A stretch of 64,000 nt of DNA from Dichotomocladium elegans. Taxonomy: Eukaryota > Mucoromycota > Mucoromycetes > Mucorales > Lichtheimiaceae. A program made the position numbers and the translations under genes. The notes beneath the pieces were generated by a model. The model made no database searches. It had not been told where the DNA came from and saw nothing but the letters and a program-made list of their open reading frames with translations. The DNA lies in assembly GCA_025716815.1 (NCBI GenBank), contig JAIXMN010000008.1, positions 1,240,001 to 1,304,000 on the forward strand, in the 5' to 3' direction. Positions 22,517 through 34,900 of this stretch are shown piece after piece. The first letter of the stretch is position 1. The number at the start of each line of letters is the position of its first letter.

Positions 22517-24486
22517 ATGACAAACAATCCTATGGATATCGATTCTACCGCACTGTAAGTGATGTCTTATTGCCGATCTCATCCTACTTGATAAAAGTGG
22601 TACTGGCTTCGGAACAGTGTTGTGATGTTAGCTAGAAAAAAACCATCTCCGGCATGGACTGACATGATACATTTTAGTTCGGCTGAGGAGATCAAAGCGC
22701 GTGCCAACGCAGAATATAAGAACGGTTCTTACAATGAAGCTGTGGCTCTTTATTCCCAGGCGATTGGTACGTTCCCGGAGCAGCCAGAGAAAGAGCGACT
22801 ATGCTTTTGTGAATATAAGCATCTGACATGCTTACCATAGAATTGTCACCAAGTACACCCACTTACTATGCCAACCGTGCTGCGGCGCTAATGATGCTCG
22901 GTCGATACAGTGAAGCCAGTGCTGACTGCCGTTCAGCAACTGATCTTGACCCAAGCAATATCAAGGCGTTTCTCCGAAATGGAAAATGCCAACTCAACTT
23001 GGGCTCATTGGAGGAGTCAACACGCCAATATGAACAGGCCTTGGCCCTGGATCAGTCGAATGCACAGGCGCGACGCGAGTATGCCAACCTCCAGACTGTC
23101 AAGAATTATATTGTTCAGATGGAAACGTACTTGAATAACAATCAATGGGCTTTGGCGGGCAACAGCTTGGATCGTGCCATCGCGATGGTTGATGGCGAGC
23201 GTGTGCCCTACAAGTGGAATGTGTGGCGTGCCGAATGTGCCCTTGGCCAGAAAAAATGGTCCGAGGCGAGCCGAATTGTGAAGTAATGCTCGATTCTTAT
23301 AGAAGAAAATCGTAAACACTTCCTCACGCATGCAACCTTGTTTTTCTTACAGTTATCTAGTTCGTCTCAATACTCAGAACCCAGATGTGCTTTACCTTCG
23401 TGCCCGCGTCTTCTACGGCCAGGGCGATAACCAAAAAGCAGTGGCTCACTGCATGGAGGCTCTTCGATGCGATCCCGACTTTGCAAAGGCGCGCGTGCTG
23501 CTCAAGAAGGCCCGGGCTCTGGAAGCTCAAAAAGAGAAGGGCAACGCAGCATTTAAGACGAATCAGCTTCAAGAAGCATATGATGCGTATACTGCTGCAC
23601 TTGAGATTGATCCTGAGAACGACATTATCAATGCGAAGTTATACTCTAACCGAGCTGCTGTTTTGCAAAAGGTAATATTAAAATAACTCTCATCGAGACG
23701 GGATAAGTCACTCATACATCTGTAATTACAGCAAAAAAAGCATCAAGAAGCACTGGAGGACTGTAATCGGGCCATCAAGCTTGATTCGGAATTTACCAAG
23801 GTGTATAGTCGACGTGCCGCATGTTATATGGAACTGGAAGAGTACGAGGACGCTATCCGAGATTATCGTCATTTGACTGAAGTGGATGCTAGCAACAGAG
23901 GTAAGATAAATTTTATTCACCTCCTCAACTGGGTTCATTTTGAAGACTAAGAAAACCATTTCGTGCATGTAAATTAGAATATCGAAGTCTCTTGCAAAAG
24001 GCTGAACTCGAATTCAAAAAGTCTCAGCGTAAGGACTATTACAAGATTCTCGGTCTTACTAAGACTGCGACCGACTCCGAGATCAAGAAGGCATATCGCA
24101 AACTTGCGCTTCAATACCACCCGGACAAGAACGATGGTGATGCGAAGGCTGAAGCAAAGTTCAAAGAAGTGGGTGAGGCATATACCATCCTGAGCGATCC
24201 GCAAAAGAAGATGCAATATGACTCGGGCGCCGACCTCAACGGAGGCATGGGTATGGGTGGCGGATTCGAGGCTTCAGGAGCCGACATGAATGATATTTTC
24301 ATGCAAATGTTCGGTGGCGGCATGGGCGGTGGCGGTGCACGTGGCTTTTCTGCTGGTGGCGGCTTCCCTGGTGGCGGCTTCCCAGGCGGCGGCTTCCCAG
24401 GCGGCGGCTTCTCAGGTGGAGGTTTCCCGGGAGCCGGTGGTTCTCGACGCGCGCCCGGTGGAGGTTTCACCTTCCATTTTGGTTAA
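22517..24486 (+). CDS. TPR- and J-domain co-chaperone, DNAJC7-like
   Basis: Six exons: 22517-22554, 22678-22766, 22841-23282, 23353-23671, 23732-23900, 23978-24486; 521 aa. Tandem TPR repeats fill residues about 15-345 ([51 protein letters not shown]). A C-terminal J domain (about 360-425) follows: [25 protein letters not shown] with the HPD signature (YHPDKNDGD), then a Gly/Phe-rich tail with GGGFPGG repeats. Family knowledge: TPR2/DNAJC7 proteins bind the C-termini of both Hsp70 and Hsp90 through the TPRs and stimulate Hsp70 ATPase with the J domain, moving clients between them in the cytosol. All junctions keep frame. Confidence 0.95.
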
Positions 24487-24524
24487 CCTATTTTTTTTGT
24501 TCATTCACCCACTTTACACGCACG

Positions 24525-24600
24525 AACATAACCACAACCACACGCACACGCACAACCACACGCACACGCACACGCACCGCACACACACGCACACGCACCT
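24525..24600. repeat. CA-rich microsatellite (CACGCA/CAACCA units)
   Basis: Imperfect tandem CACA, CGCACA and CAACCACA units just beyond the stop of the DNAJC7-like gene, probably in its 3' UTR. Confidence 0.9.
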
Positions 24601-25278
24601 TTCCTGTATGTACTTCTTTCATTCTTCATTCACCCTGCGCTATGCTGTCCATAATTTTATTACCAGTAGCCATTTTAGAATGTTTCTGTTTTTATTCCCG
24701 CTTATCCCTTCTTCCTTTGTAATCATACGCTACACTCTATTAAAATATGAAAACGAGTGTAATTATTCAATCTTCAATAGCCATTTAAAAGTTAAGGGAA
24801 GGAAAATAGTTTCGTGGGCCCACACGGTCGTGCTGAGGTACTCTGCTCCAATGGATGTACGTCAAGCGGATTCTACCTCTCGTGAACCGTGTACCTCATT
24901 TTCACAAACAAGGCCCTGCGCCACCACTTCTAAAAGTCGCAAGGCCATCGAATTAGAAGCCGCGGTTGCTTAGAAACTTTTGCGCATGATGATAAATAAA
25001 ATGCGTCGGCTTTTTAGAGGCCATCGACCCTTCTCTATAGATATTCAGCAGTCTGGATGAGCATTCACTGCAATCATACGAATAAATCCCACTTGAATCT
25101 GTTTGCAGCCAGTTTTGTCGCGGTAATAACCAAAAACAGGAGTTCACAAGATTTGGATCGTTCCGTTGTTCAAGAATGCAACGATATCACTAAATGTCAA
25201 TAGAGAAATATCTATTGATCCTCGCGATGAGGACAATTGGATCTTTTGTATATGTTGGTCAAACATGATGGAAACATA
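24601..25278. other. Intergenic, no gene
   Basis: AT-rich. A stretch near 24980-25020 (GCATGATGATAAATAAAATG) weakly resembles the left arm of A3 (GCATGATGACAAAGCAAATG) and may be a very old family-A remnant. Nothing else recognised before the TIR of A4. Confidence 0.4.
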
Positions 25279-26923
25279 CACTATTTTCCAAAATCAAAGC
25301 CGCGTTTTTTGCCCAGAATACGCATGACGACAATCAAATGTCACATGCATCCACGGAAAGATGTCGCTTCCATCTCTATAAAAATTCGTCCTTTTGACTC
25401 TTTCTCTTTTATACACTTTTACATTCTGAAATGAGCAACCTATTTTTCCACGAAGATGGCCAAGGTCATGTCGTTGATGAAGAAATGTACTCTCACACAT
25501 TCCCCAAGCGCAAGGATACATACATTCGGATGAAATAAGCGGAAATCAAGCGCAGTTACACAGCGTACACTGACCAAGACCAAGATCAGATTTTTCAAAC
25601 GGATGTTTGAGAAGGCCTTGTGTGCATCAGCTGCTAGGAATCCATGTTCGTTCAGCGAATAAATGTGCATTGCAAGTACGAGAAGGACCCTGGCAGCATC
25701 ATTAAGAAACTTAAAGCGAGGAGTCGTTCGCGTATTCTGAACGAAGAGTATAAGAGCGTTATTCTAGAATACATTGATGAGAATCATCCATTGTCCTAGA
25801 GCAGCTGATGGAGCAACTGCTCCAAAGATTTGAGGGTCTCAAAGTATCTAAAACGACGCTCCATCGATTTATGAAAACGGATGCAGCTTATCATTGAAAA
25901 TGCCTCGGTCTCAGCCTATAGACAGGAATAGTGCTGCAAAGATCCAAGAGCGCCTTGCCTGGGTGCGCAGATGGGACTGGGCCGATATTGACTTTACAAA
26001 AAACCGCATTTTCGTTGACGAGGCTGGATTCCATATTAATATGAGACGCAGCATGGCATGGTCCAAGAAAGGGACCCCTGGAGTGGGCACAATAACAAAG
26101 ACAAGAGCAAAGACAACCACAATCTTGGGAGTAATCTCAGCATCAGGCATCATTCAATGTAGTTTGAGACTCCCGCAGCCACCAATCAAGAAAAGAAAGA
26201 AAGCAGGTCAATCTGAAGTTATGATCAGACGAATTGTAATTGGACACTATCTCAGCTTCCTTAAAGCTACAATGGACGAGATGGAGAAGTATAAACATAT
26301 GAAAGACCATTATTTCATAACGGATAATGCACCTATTCATAAGGCTGAGGATGTCGCTAAATACACCGAGTGTCGAGGATATCGATGTATATATCTTCCA
26401 CCATACTCGTCTGAACTCAATCCGATTGAGCAGTTTTAGCCAGCTGTCAAGAGCAAAGTAAAACGCAATAGACTACCCTTCTTCCATTCTGAAAACCTTC
26501 TAATATTCCGGATCGTCTGTAGATAACGATATCAGCCTAACTCAAGTACCTCGAGAGGAAATGATATGGGTTTTGGGTGGGACCTGGTTTGCCTGCACCC
26601 GCGCAGGTCTCCCACCATGGCTTCGTCGAGGTGCTTTTGTCTTCGTCTGCTCCCTCCGTTGCTTCCCCTGATGCTTCTGCCGCTGGTGTTGTTGCTGGTC
26701 CGTCGTCGTCGTCGTCGTCGTCCCTCCTCGTTCCTTCCTCCAACCCTTCCGCCGTCGATGCTCAATAGCTCCAAATCCTTCCTTTCCTCCCTGTTCCGCT
26801 ATTGTTACCTCAATGGCACACCTAGTTACCTTCGTGGTAAGTTAAAGAGCAAGAAAGGGGACTGATGTTTTCTGTTGACTAATGGGCATGTCTCCGGGCC
26901 TTTACTTTTATTTGAAAATAAAG
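25279..26923 (+). mobile_element. Tc1/IS630-like transposon (family A, copy A4), best-preserved copy
   Basis: Starts after TA (25277-25278) with CACTATTTTCCAAAATC and ends with TTTGAAAATAAAG before TA at 26924-26925; 1645 bp. It contains the transposase frame 25433-26440 and a GC-rich right arm (26560-26860) with a GTC trinucleotide run. The order left TIR, transposase, right arm, right TIR defines family A and was used to read the other copies. Confidence 0.8.
25433..26440 (+). pseudogene. DD34E transposase of copy A4, N-terminal part broken
   Basis: The catalytic part 25894-26439 is open for 181 codons: FVDEAGFHINMRRSMAWSKK (first Asp), YFITDNAPIH (second Asp) and LPPYSSELNPIEQF (Glu), with 34 residues between the last two acidic residues, the spacing typical of Tc1 elements. 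The HTH half upstream (25433-25890) has stops and frame changes. A TAG replaces the Trp expected after NPIEQF; the frame afterwards still reads AVKSKVKRNRLPFF. Family: cut-and-paste transposase inserting at TA. Confidence 0.85.
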
Positions 26924-27978
26924 TATGCCAAGCCCTCGGCCGTCGATATGACTGCATAAATCGAGACTTATACTTCTTTATAGCGCTCATATCTGAAAAG
27001 GCACAACGCAAACCCGTATGTAACACGATTATGGACGGAATATCGATTGATGCTATGCGCTATGCGAGCACCCCGAGAGTAAGAACGGAATAACCAACAA
27101 TATTAGCAAGTAATGAACGTCCTGCAGCAAAAAAAGAAAGATAAGATCGATCGCCGCATGTACTTTCAACATAACTCATTGCAAAGAGACTATGCGTATT
27201 TTCCAAAGAGAGAGAGAGAGAGGAAAAGAACCGTGCAGCAGGCTAAGGTGTGCAAGAAATATACGTAGAGGGCGCTATTGGTTAGGAAAAGACGCTGAAC
27301 ATGATGTGGCTTGCTGTACTTATCATTCTGACGCAGAGATTGCACACTCCTGCTTATGGCCCGAAAAACGCTGCTTCCCAATTCTCTTATAGCAAGAAAT
27401 CTCAATGTAATAATAGAGAACACCTTTATCCAATTCACTTGCTTGTGATAAAACACTGACCAGCTTGAAGGGTGTACCGTACATCATATACTGAGAGTAG
27501 GACGGAAAATCTGTGGTTGTGGTGGTGGTGCGTGTGGCGTAATTTAAAAACCCGATTGCATGCATGTATGCTGCTGTGGTTAGTGCGCCCGATTCTGGGA
27601 ACCAAGAAAGGACGTCATCAGTACTGCAATCCTGCATAGGGGCTTTGCCTATCATAGTAATGATTCAAGGATTTTGATAGTAATGGCGAGTTTAGACCAA
27701 TTCAGGTTGTATAGACTGCCCATCGTGTATTCTGTATAACCTCAATTGTATTGTTCAATTATACCACGTCGTATGATGCAACTGGACTTTGCCAAGGCAG
27801 CAAATCAAACCACTCTTTGTATCATATAATGATACTTAGAAAGACATAGCATAACCTGCTCATCCGGCATTGCACTCCCATATTTATTCTCTTTAATACC
27901 TTCACAATATTATTTCCGTGTTTAATACAGAATACATGTCTGGCAAAAGATAAATATATCTGCAATGAGCTGGAAAAT
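26924..27978. other. Intergenic, no gene
   Basis: Only short frames without domains; short GA tract at 27207-27224. The end near 27950 is the 3' flank of the cytochrome c gene. Confidence 0.5.
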
Positions 27979-28477
27979 CTATTGAGTGGATTCCTTGAGA
28001 TACGCGACGACGTCAGCGCGATCTTTGGGTTTCTTGAAGCCTGCAAAAGCCATCTTGGTTCCCGGGATATATTTTTTGGGATTCTCCAGATACTATAATC
28101 GATAAGCGTCAGTATTTCTGGTTGACTCGTTTAAATAAATGTCCATCTTTCTTCTGCCCTCCGCCCCCCCTTTTCCCTCATACGTCGAAGAGCGTCTGAT
28201 CGTCCCAGATGACGCCCTTATTCTTGTTGGCATCCGTGTAGGAGAAGCCAGCAACTTGGCCGGACTTGCGTCCGAAGATACCGTGTAGATTAGGACCGAC
28301 CTTGTTTGGACCTCCCTACAAAAGATTTGATTTCGGTACGTGCGCAGTTTAGTTGGCGAAGATGATACAATCATTGGGCATATGTGTAGCTTCTACCTCC
28401 TCAACAGTGTGGCATTGAGCGCAACGGGTCTTGAAAAGCTTTGCACCGGCCTCGGCGTTGCCAGAAGTAGCACTCAT
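27979..28477 (-). CDS. CYC1: Cytochrome c (mitochondrial electron carrier)
   Basis: Three exons on the minus strand: 28477-28397, 28315-28184, 28092-27979; 108 aa. The CAQCH haem-attachment motif (Cys19, Cys22, His23) and GTKMAFAG, containing the axial Met85, are intact, as are [13 protein letters not shown] and the C-terminal ADVVAYLKE helix. It carries electrons from complex III to complex IV in the intermembrane space. Introns of 81 and 91 nt lie at codon boundaries or phase 0/2 and preserve frame. Length matches fungal cytochromes c. Confidence 0.98.
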
Positions 28478-30299
28478 GGTTTATCCAGAGGGTTAAAGTG
28501 AGAAGAGTGGGGAAGAGAGACGAAGAAAAACAAACCGAGAGTGGGGGAGGGGGGCGCACCGTGATATATGTTTGTTGCGATGGATTCCCCCCCCCGCGCA
28601 TACTGTGCAAAATAAGAAGGGGTGGAACCTTGACAATTGACCTCTAAAAAAACCCATGGGCTTCTTTCTGAGGCCAGTTAGACCTGCGGTTTTCAACACG
28701 AATGAGCGGTCAGCTTCCGCATTAGGGTTAAGAGAAAAGTCCCATTCATCTTCAGTGTAATATCAACCTCAGTCAGGCAATGTGCTGCTCGTTATACGGA
28801 TAAGACGGTTTTTACCCTCGGGTGTTTCCTAGGTATTTAGCAGGTTTCACGAATCTTGGGGGGGGTCTTCACAAAACGATTTTAAACGCAGCTCATGAAG
28901 CCGCAAGTGCCCTAGGCGTTTAACAGAGCTCAGGAAAATATTTAGGTCCCGCGACTTTTGGGGGAGGGGGTCAAGCTACCATAATGCTGTTGCCTGTATA
29001 CATACATTTGTAATATCCTATGTAATGTCCAGGGGTTTCTTCCTGCTACTATTGTGATCTTCTACTATCATTTTGCTAAATACAAACCACGCCAGGTATG
29101 AGCATAGCGTGCAGACAAAGAATATGTTTCAAGACAATAACTAGGGCGAAGACCGCTATGCCAAATAGCGAGTACTTTGTTGAAAATCACCATGGATACG
29201 ATGCGCAGGCGCCAATCTCGGGACCCTTGTTCTTAGCACTCTCAACTACCTAAAATTAAACAGGGAGCAGGCTCTGGGTATGGTATAGTTCAGGGCTAAC
29301 CAGCCCAGCTGAAGTCCCAGCAGGCAGATGGTACGGGAAAGAGAGTGAAGATTGCAGATAGTGTTTCGGCGTTCTGGAACGACAGTGGGAACGGCAGGCA
29401 GGAGATTGAGAGAAAAACGGTTAGACAACGACACAAATACGGTATTGCTATCGACGAAGGCGGACAGACATCTGGTTACAGCAAAAAAGGAAGTAACCAC
29501 CGCAGTTGAAGGCTAGCGTGGTGCATAAGTGGATCGAGAATTCTTAAGCCACCTTCATTCCTAGGAGGATGCCTGTCTCAAGGATCTAAAAAGCCTCCAC
29601 TTAATGAAAGCGTGTAAAATTAAAAAGTCATTGAGGTACTTTCTTCACCAGTTCAATTATTAATAGATATCCTGTTTTTCATACATATTTAAGCAGCTTT
29701 GGCCTAATTGCTGGCCATGATGGAGTTGTACTTGGGATATATGTCGAAGAAGAAGGTTAACAATTTGCGGGTTAAGGACATTGGCGATCCCAGAAAGTGT
29801 GCTGCTATTATAAAAGCAAAATTAATTCTTGGGAAGTACTGAATTCAATTAAAATCTTACTGTGGGAAAAAGCATTGTATTTTCATAAAACTCCAAACTT
29901 TTTCAGCCCATTCCGGCAATGCTTGCATAGCTGATCGTGAAACGTATCGCGGGTATATTTTGGTTTGATGGAAGCAACATGAACATGGGATATTTCGGTA
30001 CTATTGGTAAACTATCAGCAAACTGACTATCGTTATTAGTATTGCTTGCCAGCTTATGCATGCAATCGCATAATGACCGCAACGGTGGGGTAATAGCATA
30101 TTGCTATGTGTTGATAGCCTCCCCTTCACTATCCGGCCCGCTTTCTTCTGTTTTTTGCCGTTGCTTATTTTTATCCCCTTCGCGCTTCGATTTTGTACAC
30201 TCAGCGAAAAGGGTCTCTGGTCGTTTTTGCGTATCAGCCCTTTCTTCGTGCGGGGCCGCCTCTAACTAATCAGTAGTGGTGATTCCTGATTTCCTCTTC
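28478..30299. other. Gene-poor stretch, no supported gene
   Basis: Cytochrome c promoter side near 28500-28700, then AT-rich DNA with G-runs (28856-28866, 28960-28970). A minus-strand frame at 29500-29246 has no recognisable motif. Pyrimidine-rich + strand at 30110-30200. Confidence 0.45.
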
Positions 30300-31110
30300 T
30301 TGAGAAGACTTACTGAAGCTTGCCAAAGATGTTCATGGGGTTAAAATAAGGGCTTTGGACTGGCCATGTGTCAAGTCGCTGATCTCAATGTTGGTCTTCC
30401 ACCATTTCGCATAGAAGCCAGTGTGATAGCTAGCTCCATCTCTTGAAAGATGAAGCCGATGTTCTTGCTCCTTTTCCAAATTTTCAAGTGGCAGGAGAAA
30501 GTGATACACTGAGGTACTGAATGTGCTTCTCTCGATTTATATTGCCTCGCAGTGTCACCAGAGGGCCTGATCCTCTTGCGCAAAAGCAGCTCCAAGTCAT
30601 TACTGATCCTCCGCCATACTTGTGGGTACACATAATACGCCTTGTCAAGAGCCGTTTATCCTTTTTTCATGGTAAAGCTCGCGCCGCCATGGTTGTGTTT
30701 AGGCACAAGCGAGGCTCATCAGACCAAAGGACCTTGCTCCACTGCTCTTGCGGCCAATTAAGGTTCGTCTTAACCCAACGCATTCTGTTCAATCGATGGC
30801 GAAAGAAACAAGAAAGTCTGCATTGCGGGCCTGCAGGAAACAAGTCTTGGGACGTCAAGGCATGTCGGACAGTCTCAACCCGGTGTGCTCCTTTTTGCAC
30901 TGGTTGCAGTTTCCAGATGCTTGAGCAAATAATTCAATGGTTCTTTTCCGGCAGAAAAGACAAGCTAGTGTTCGCCTCTTTCTGTAAAACCTTGTGGATG
31001 TGCGGAGCGAGATTTGCAGTATGTATTGAGTCCTTCGTTGTGGTACTTTCGCCAAATATCGGCTACTGTTGTTTTTAGGATTCCAGAGTTGTTCACTATA
31101 TCTGCGCATA
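30300..31110 (-). pseudogene. Decayed classical Tc1 transposase (different family from A)
   Basis: Minus-strand fragments in order: LWNPKNNSSRYLAKVPQRR (N-terminal region), RMRWVKTNLNWPQEQWSKV then LWSDEPRLCL (the Tc1 VLWSDES region with the first Asp), FIFQE and a frame-shifted HTGFYAKWW-like segment, and PVQSPYFNPMNIF (counterpart of WPAQSPDLNPIENLW, with the Glu lost). Stops and frame changes throughout. It lies immediately beside the family-A right arm at 31310. Confidence 0.75.
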
Positions 31111-31309
31111 CTTATATCCAGCAGTCGTTAGGCCGCAAATCATTCCTCTGGTGAACTCTGTAAGCTCCGTACGATGGTTTTGATTGTATTTATGATATTT
31201 GTGAATGGGAGCCTTCCTTTTCCCACCTGCTAGCAAGCCTTGTTAAACCTTGGTGGATGGAAAACAGACGACCTTACCTGATGTTTCATTTATGATAATA
31301 TTGACTGCC

Positions 31310-31507
31310 GTCGCATCCGCCGTCGATGCTCAACAGCTCCGGCTCCTTCCTTCCCTCCCTTTTCAGCCATTGTTACCGCAATGATACACCTAGCTACCTT
31401 CGGGCTAAGTTGAAGAATAAGAAGGGAGCTGATATTTCTGTTGACTAACGGGTATGCATGCGCCATTTTATTTCCCTCTCTTGCGAAATTTATTTTTGAA
31501 AATAAAG
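31310..31507 (+). mobile_element. Family-A right arm remnant (copy A5)
   Basis: GTCGATGCTCAACAGCTCC, CACCTAGCTACCTTCGGGCTAAGTTGAAGAATAAG and TTGACTAACGGGTATG match the A2 and A4 right arms, and the end CGAAATTTATTTTTGAAAATAAAG matches the A3 right TIR. No transposase of this family is attached. Confidence 0.7.
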
Positions 31508-31972
31508 CATAGCCGCAAACGATAACAATTGTTCCTCTTCTGTTAGTGTCGCAGGAAGATGGTTTGTATTCCCTTATGTACTGACCTATTTATGAGTAAT
31601 TGAACTCAATGGCAGGCACAATTGTTCTCCGAGGCCATCGCTACTGTCATCCTCCTCAGGTAGAAAAGCTTACCTAAACCACGCGTTCTGCAGGGTTAGT
31701 ATCGACAGAAACTTGCTGTCCAATAAAATCGATACCTTGTCGAAGTTCCTTTTGTTTTTGGGAGCTGTCTACTAGTGATTAAGCCTTAGCACAATATGAA
31801 GGTCTGCGCGCACATGCAGGTATCCATACTCCGCCAAAGCTGCGTTGCGTGTGCTTCGTTCATAGTCGATGTGCACGTAAAACATCCCGCTTTGGTGTGA
31901 CTACACGCGCACATACAATATACGTATTCACCGCTTTCGTCGTTCCCAACACCTCTTCCGACCAATTTCTTC
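31508..31972. other. Upstream region of the UBR1 gene
   Basis: No gene seen. Presumed promoter and leader for the gene starting at 31973; no clear motif. Confidence 0.4.
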
Positions 31973-34900
31973 ATGGCAAGCGAGTCTAGCCATTCTTCAC
32001 TGCTGTCGTCGAAGCGAAGGCACAGCACTCTAGAAGAGCAAAAGCATAAGCATAGCTCCATTGCTTCTGCTATTCGAATTACACCTGGCAGTACCTTTGA
32101 TGACTCATCACTACCGCCAACACCTTACCCGTTCATGGACCTGGCCACATTCCTTTGGCAATCCCCATTTCTATTTCGTTACTCGCTCAACGAGGTTGCT
32201 AAGCGCAGTCTTCTACAGAAATGCTATTCAATGCTTTGGAAAAACCAAGATGATGTCATGGAACAGCACTTCTTTGCCGACAAAGTCGCTTTCAGCGAGG
32301 CGATCGATCGCCTAATGTTACACCGGCATCGTCGTGCCCACAATCAGCAAAACGCCATGGCTACAGATACAGACGTTGACATGGGGCAGACGGATAGTTC
32401 TCCAGTTTTGCAGCGTTGTGGTCGCGTTTTTCGAAAAGGGGAACCAATATATCGCTGTAGGTGAGGGTCACCTATCTTCTGTCCAAAGATTGTCCTTACT
32501 CATCTCTACTCCGTCAGGGATTGTGGACTTGACGAGACTTGCGTCCTTTGTTCAAAATGTTTTCATAGCAGCGACCATGAGAATCATAATGTTACGGTTT
32601 CCATAAGCTCAGGATCCGCCGGATGCTGCGATTGCGGTGATTCAGAAGCCTGGAGGCGGACGCTGGAATGCAGCATCCACGGCACCACACCTCTCTGGGT
32701 TAAACCCTCGCCGCAGAAGCCTTCCATACCCCGTCCTGTTCTCAAACATGTACGCCAGACAATTGTCACTATTCTTGACTTTGTTCTTGTTACTTTCGCC
32801 CTGGCGTCGGAAGAGGTGTCTATTCCTTCGAGTAACGCTGAAATTGTGCATGCGAATCAAAGTGAATGCGCTGCTTTTCGGCGCATAGGTGTTCCTGCAA
32901 GGCGGCCTCTCAAATTTAAGCGCAAGCTTGAAGACGATGTCGACATGGATAAAGAGAATCATGCAATCAACGACGACCAGCTCTATGCGCTCATCGCCTG
33001 GAACGATGAGACACATTCATTCAAGGACGTATGCGAATCGATTATTCGTGCTACTGCTTGTAACTATGACCAGGCTCGCCGAATTGTCGAAACAATACAT
33101 ATCCAAGGTCGTGAGATTATCAGCATTTCAACAAACCTAGACGAATTGCGTAGTATGGCCACTCCTCTCACAGCTATTGGTTTTGGTGTTACAATTCGCC
33201 CTGCGCGCGACGTGTTTCGGGAGCAAGTAGCAGCAGTACTCATCGACTGGTTACAGGACCTGGCTCACGACCAGCAAATGCCTATCGGTCCGCATATTCG
33301 TACGATCCTATGCGAAGAGCTTTGCGCAAATTGGAAGCTTCCAAAGCAGATAGCAATTCTTACAGGAGGGACACCTTCCTTCAGGAGAATGTCCGGCGAA
33401 GAGGAGGTTGAAGAGGACTACGAAGATGAATTTGCAGAGGATGATGAAACAATGCAATCTGGATTTGAAGAAGAGGACATCGATATGGCCGACCCAGAGG
33501 AACCGCCTTCGGATATTGTGGTACCAATGGTAGAGCAACTGATGGAGACTGATCAAGCCAGCAAGATCATATATCAGACCGAAAAAGACATTGCTAGCAT
33601 TGATTGGAATCCCGCTTGGCTCGTCAAAGATCACCGACAATACCGCGCGGAGGAACAGAAGTTTGAAGCTGCTCTAAGGCTACCCCTTCAAGAGCTCAAG
33701 GACATGACAGAGACAAGGTGGCTGGCGTTTGCAGTCCAGCAGGAATTCGAGGAAAAGCAACGACTGGATTACTTTTTGCTCTATGACCAGCGCGTGTGGA
33801 AGGAGCTGCGCCTGTCTTTGCGTGGACTTTATGTCATTACATTGGGTTCTCATCCTGTCTATAAGAAAAGGCTCGGTATGGAATGAACAAATGAAGCAGC
33901 ATGTTCTAGTTTGCCAACGATTTTTTATAGGCAAACGCTTCGTACGGAATTACGCACGTCTACTTGATGCCTTCCTGTTTCGAGACCGCGAACCAGAGAA
34001 TGCAATTAGCATCTTTTCTGTCCAGTTACTGACAGTTCCATCTGTGGCGACGTTGCTGGTGAATGAGTACTATTTTTTCGACCTCATTTGTAACATCCTT
34101 CCAGTATTCTTCCTTACCGAAGAAATCTGCTATATGCCTTCCAACAAGCGGCAAAACCTCACAAATCAATTGAGCTGTGAATCGCGTGCATTTCGTTCGC
34201 GTCGCTATTTCAACGCCTTTAGCGATCTTCGTTATATACTAGAAGTGGGGCTCCTCAAGCCAGTTATTGCACAAGACCCTGTTTATCTGCGAGAGTTCCT
34301 CGAGCTCATATCACTTTTTCAAGCCATGAACCCCCAAGTTTGTCAAAAAGATACCCATGTAGAATATGAGTCGGAAATCTGGGTGAATGCGTTCAATGTT
34401 ACGCTCCAGATTGCAAAATGCAGTCGCGCCTTTGCAGAGTGTTATAGTGCCATCAAGGACGACAAGGATCGGATTCGGACGTCGCAAATACTAGTCCGTG
34501 CTATTGCCCGCATTCTCAAAGCTCTTGACGAATGGGGACCGCACCAGCAACAGCAAGAGCTATCAGGTGCTGATACAACAGAGAAACCGCCCATCCAGGT
34601 CCCTGCAACCGCGAATTGCAAGTACCATACTGTAAATCTGCCGTACCTGGGCGACATAAGTGTCGTCAATTACGATATATCTGTTGAGCCTGTTTCGTTT
34701 CACCATCCACTTCACTGGCTTTTGGCATGCGTCCTGGAGACGGTAACATGGCTCGATAACGACCTCGTTGCGCAGGCCGGCTGGGAAGAAGGCTTTGTGC
34801 ATGCTATTCAGATGTTTAGTCCTCAGGCACAGACCCTTTTACAACGGGTCCTTGATTACCCTATCCGTACCTTAGCATTCTCCTCTCAGATCAGGGCTGG

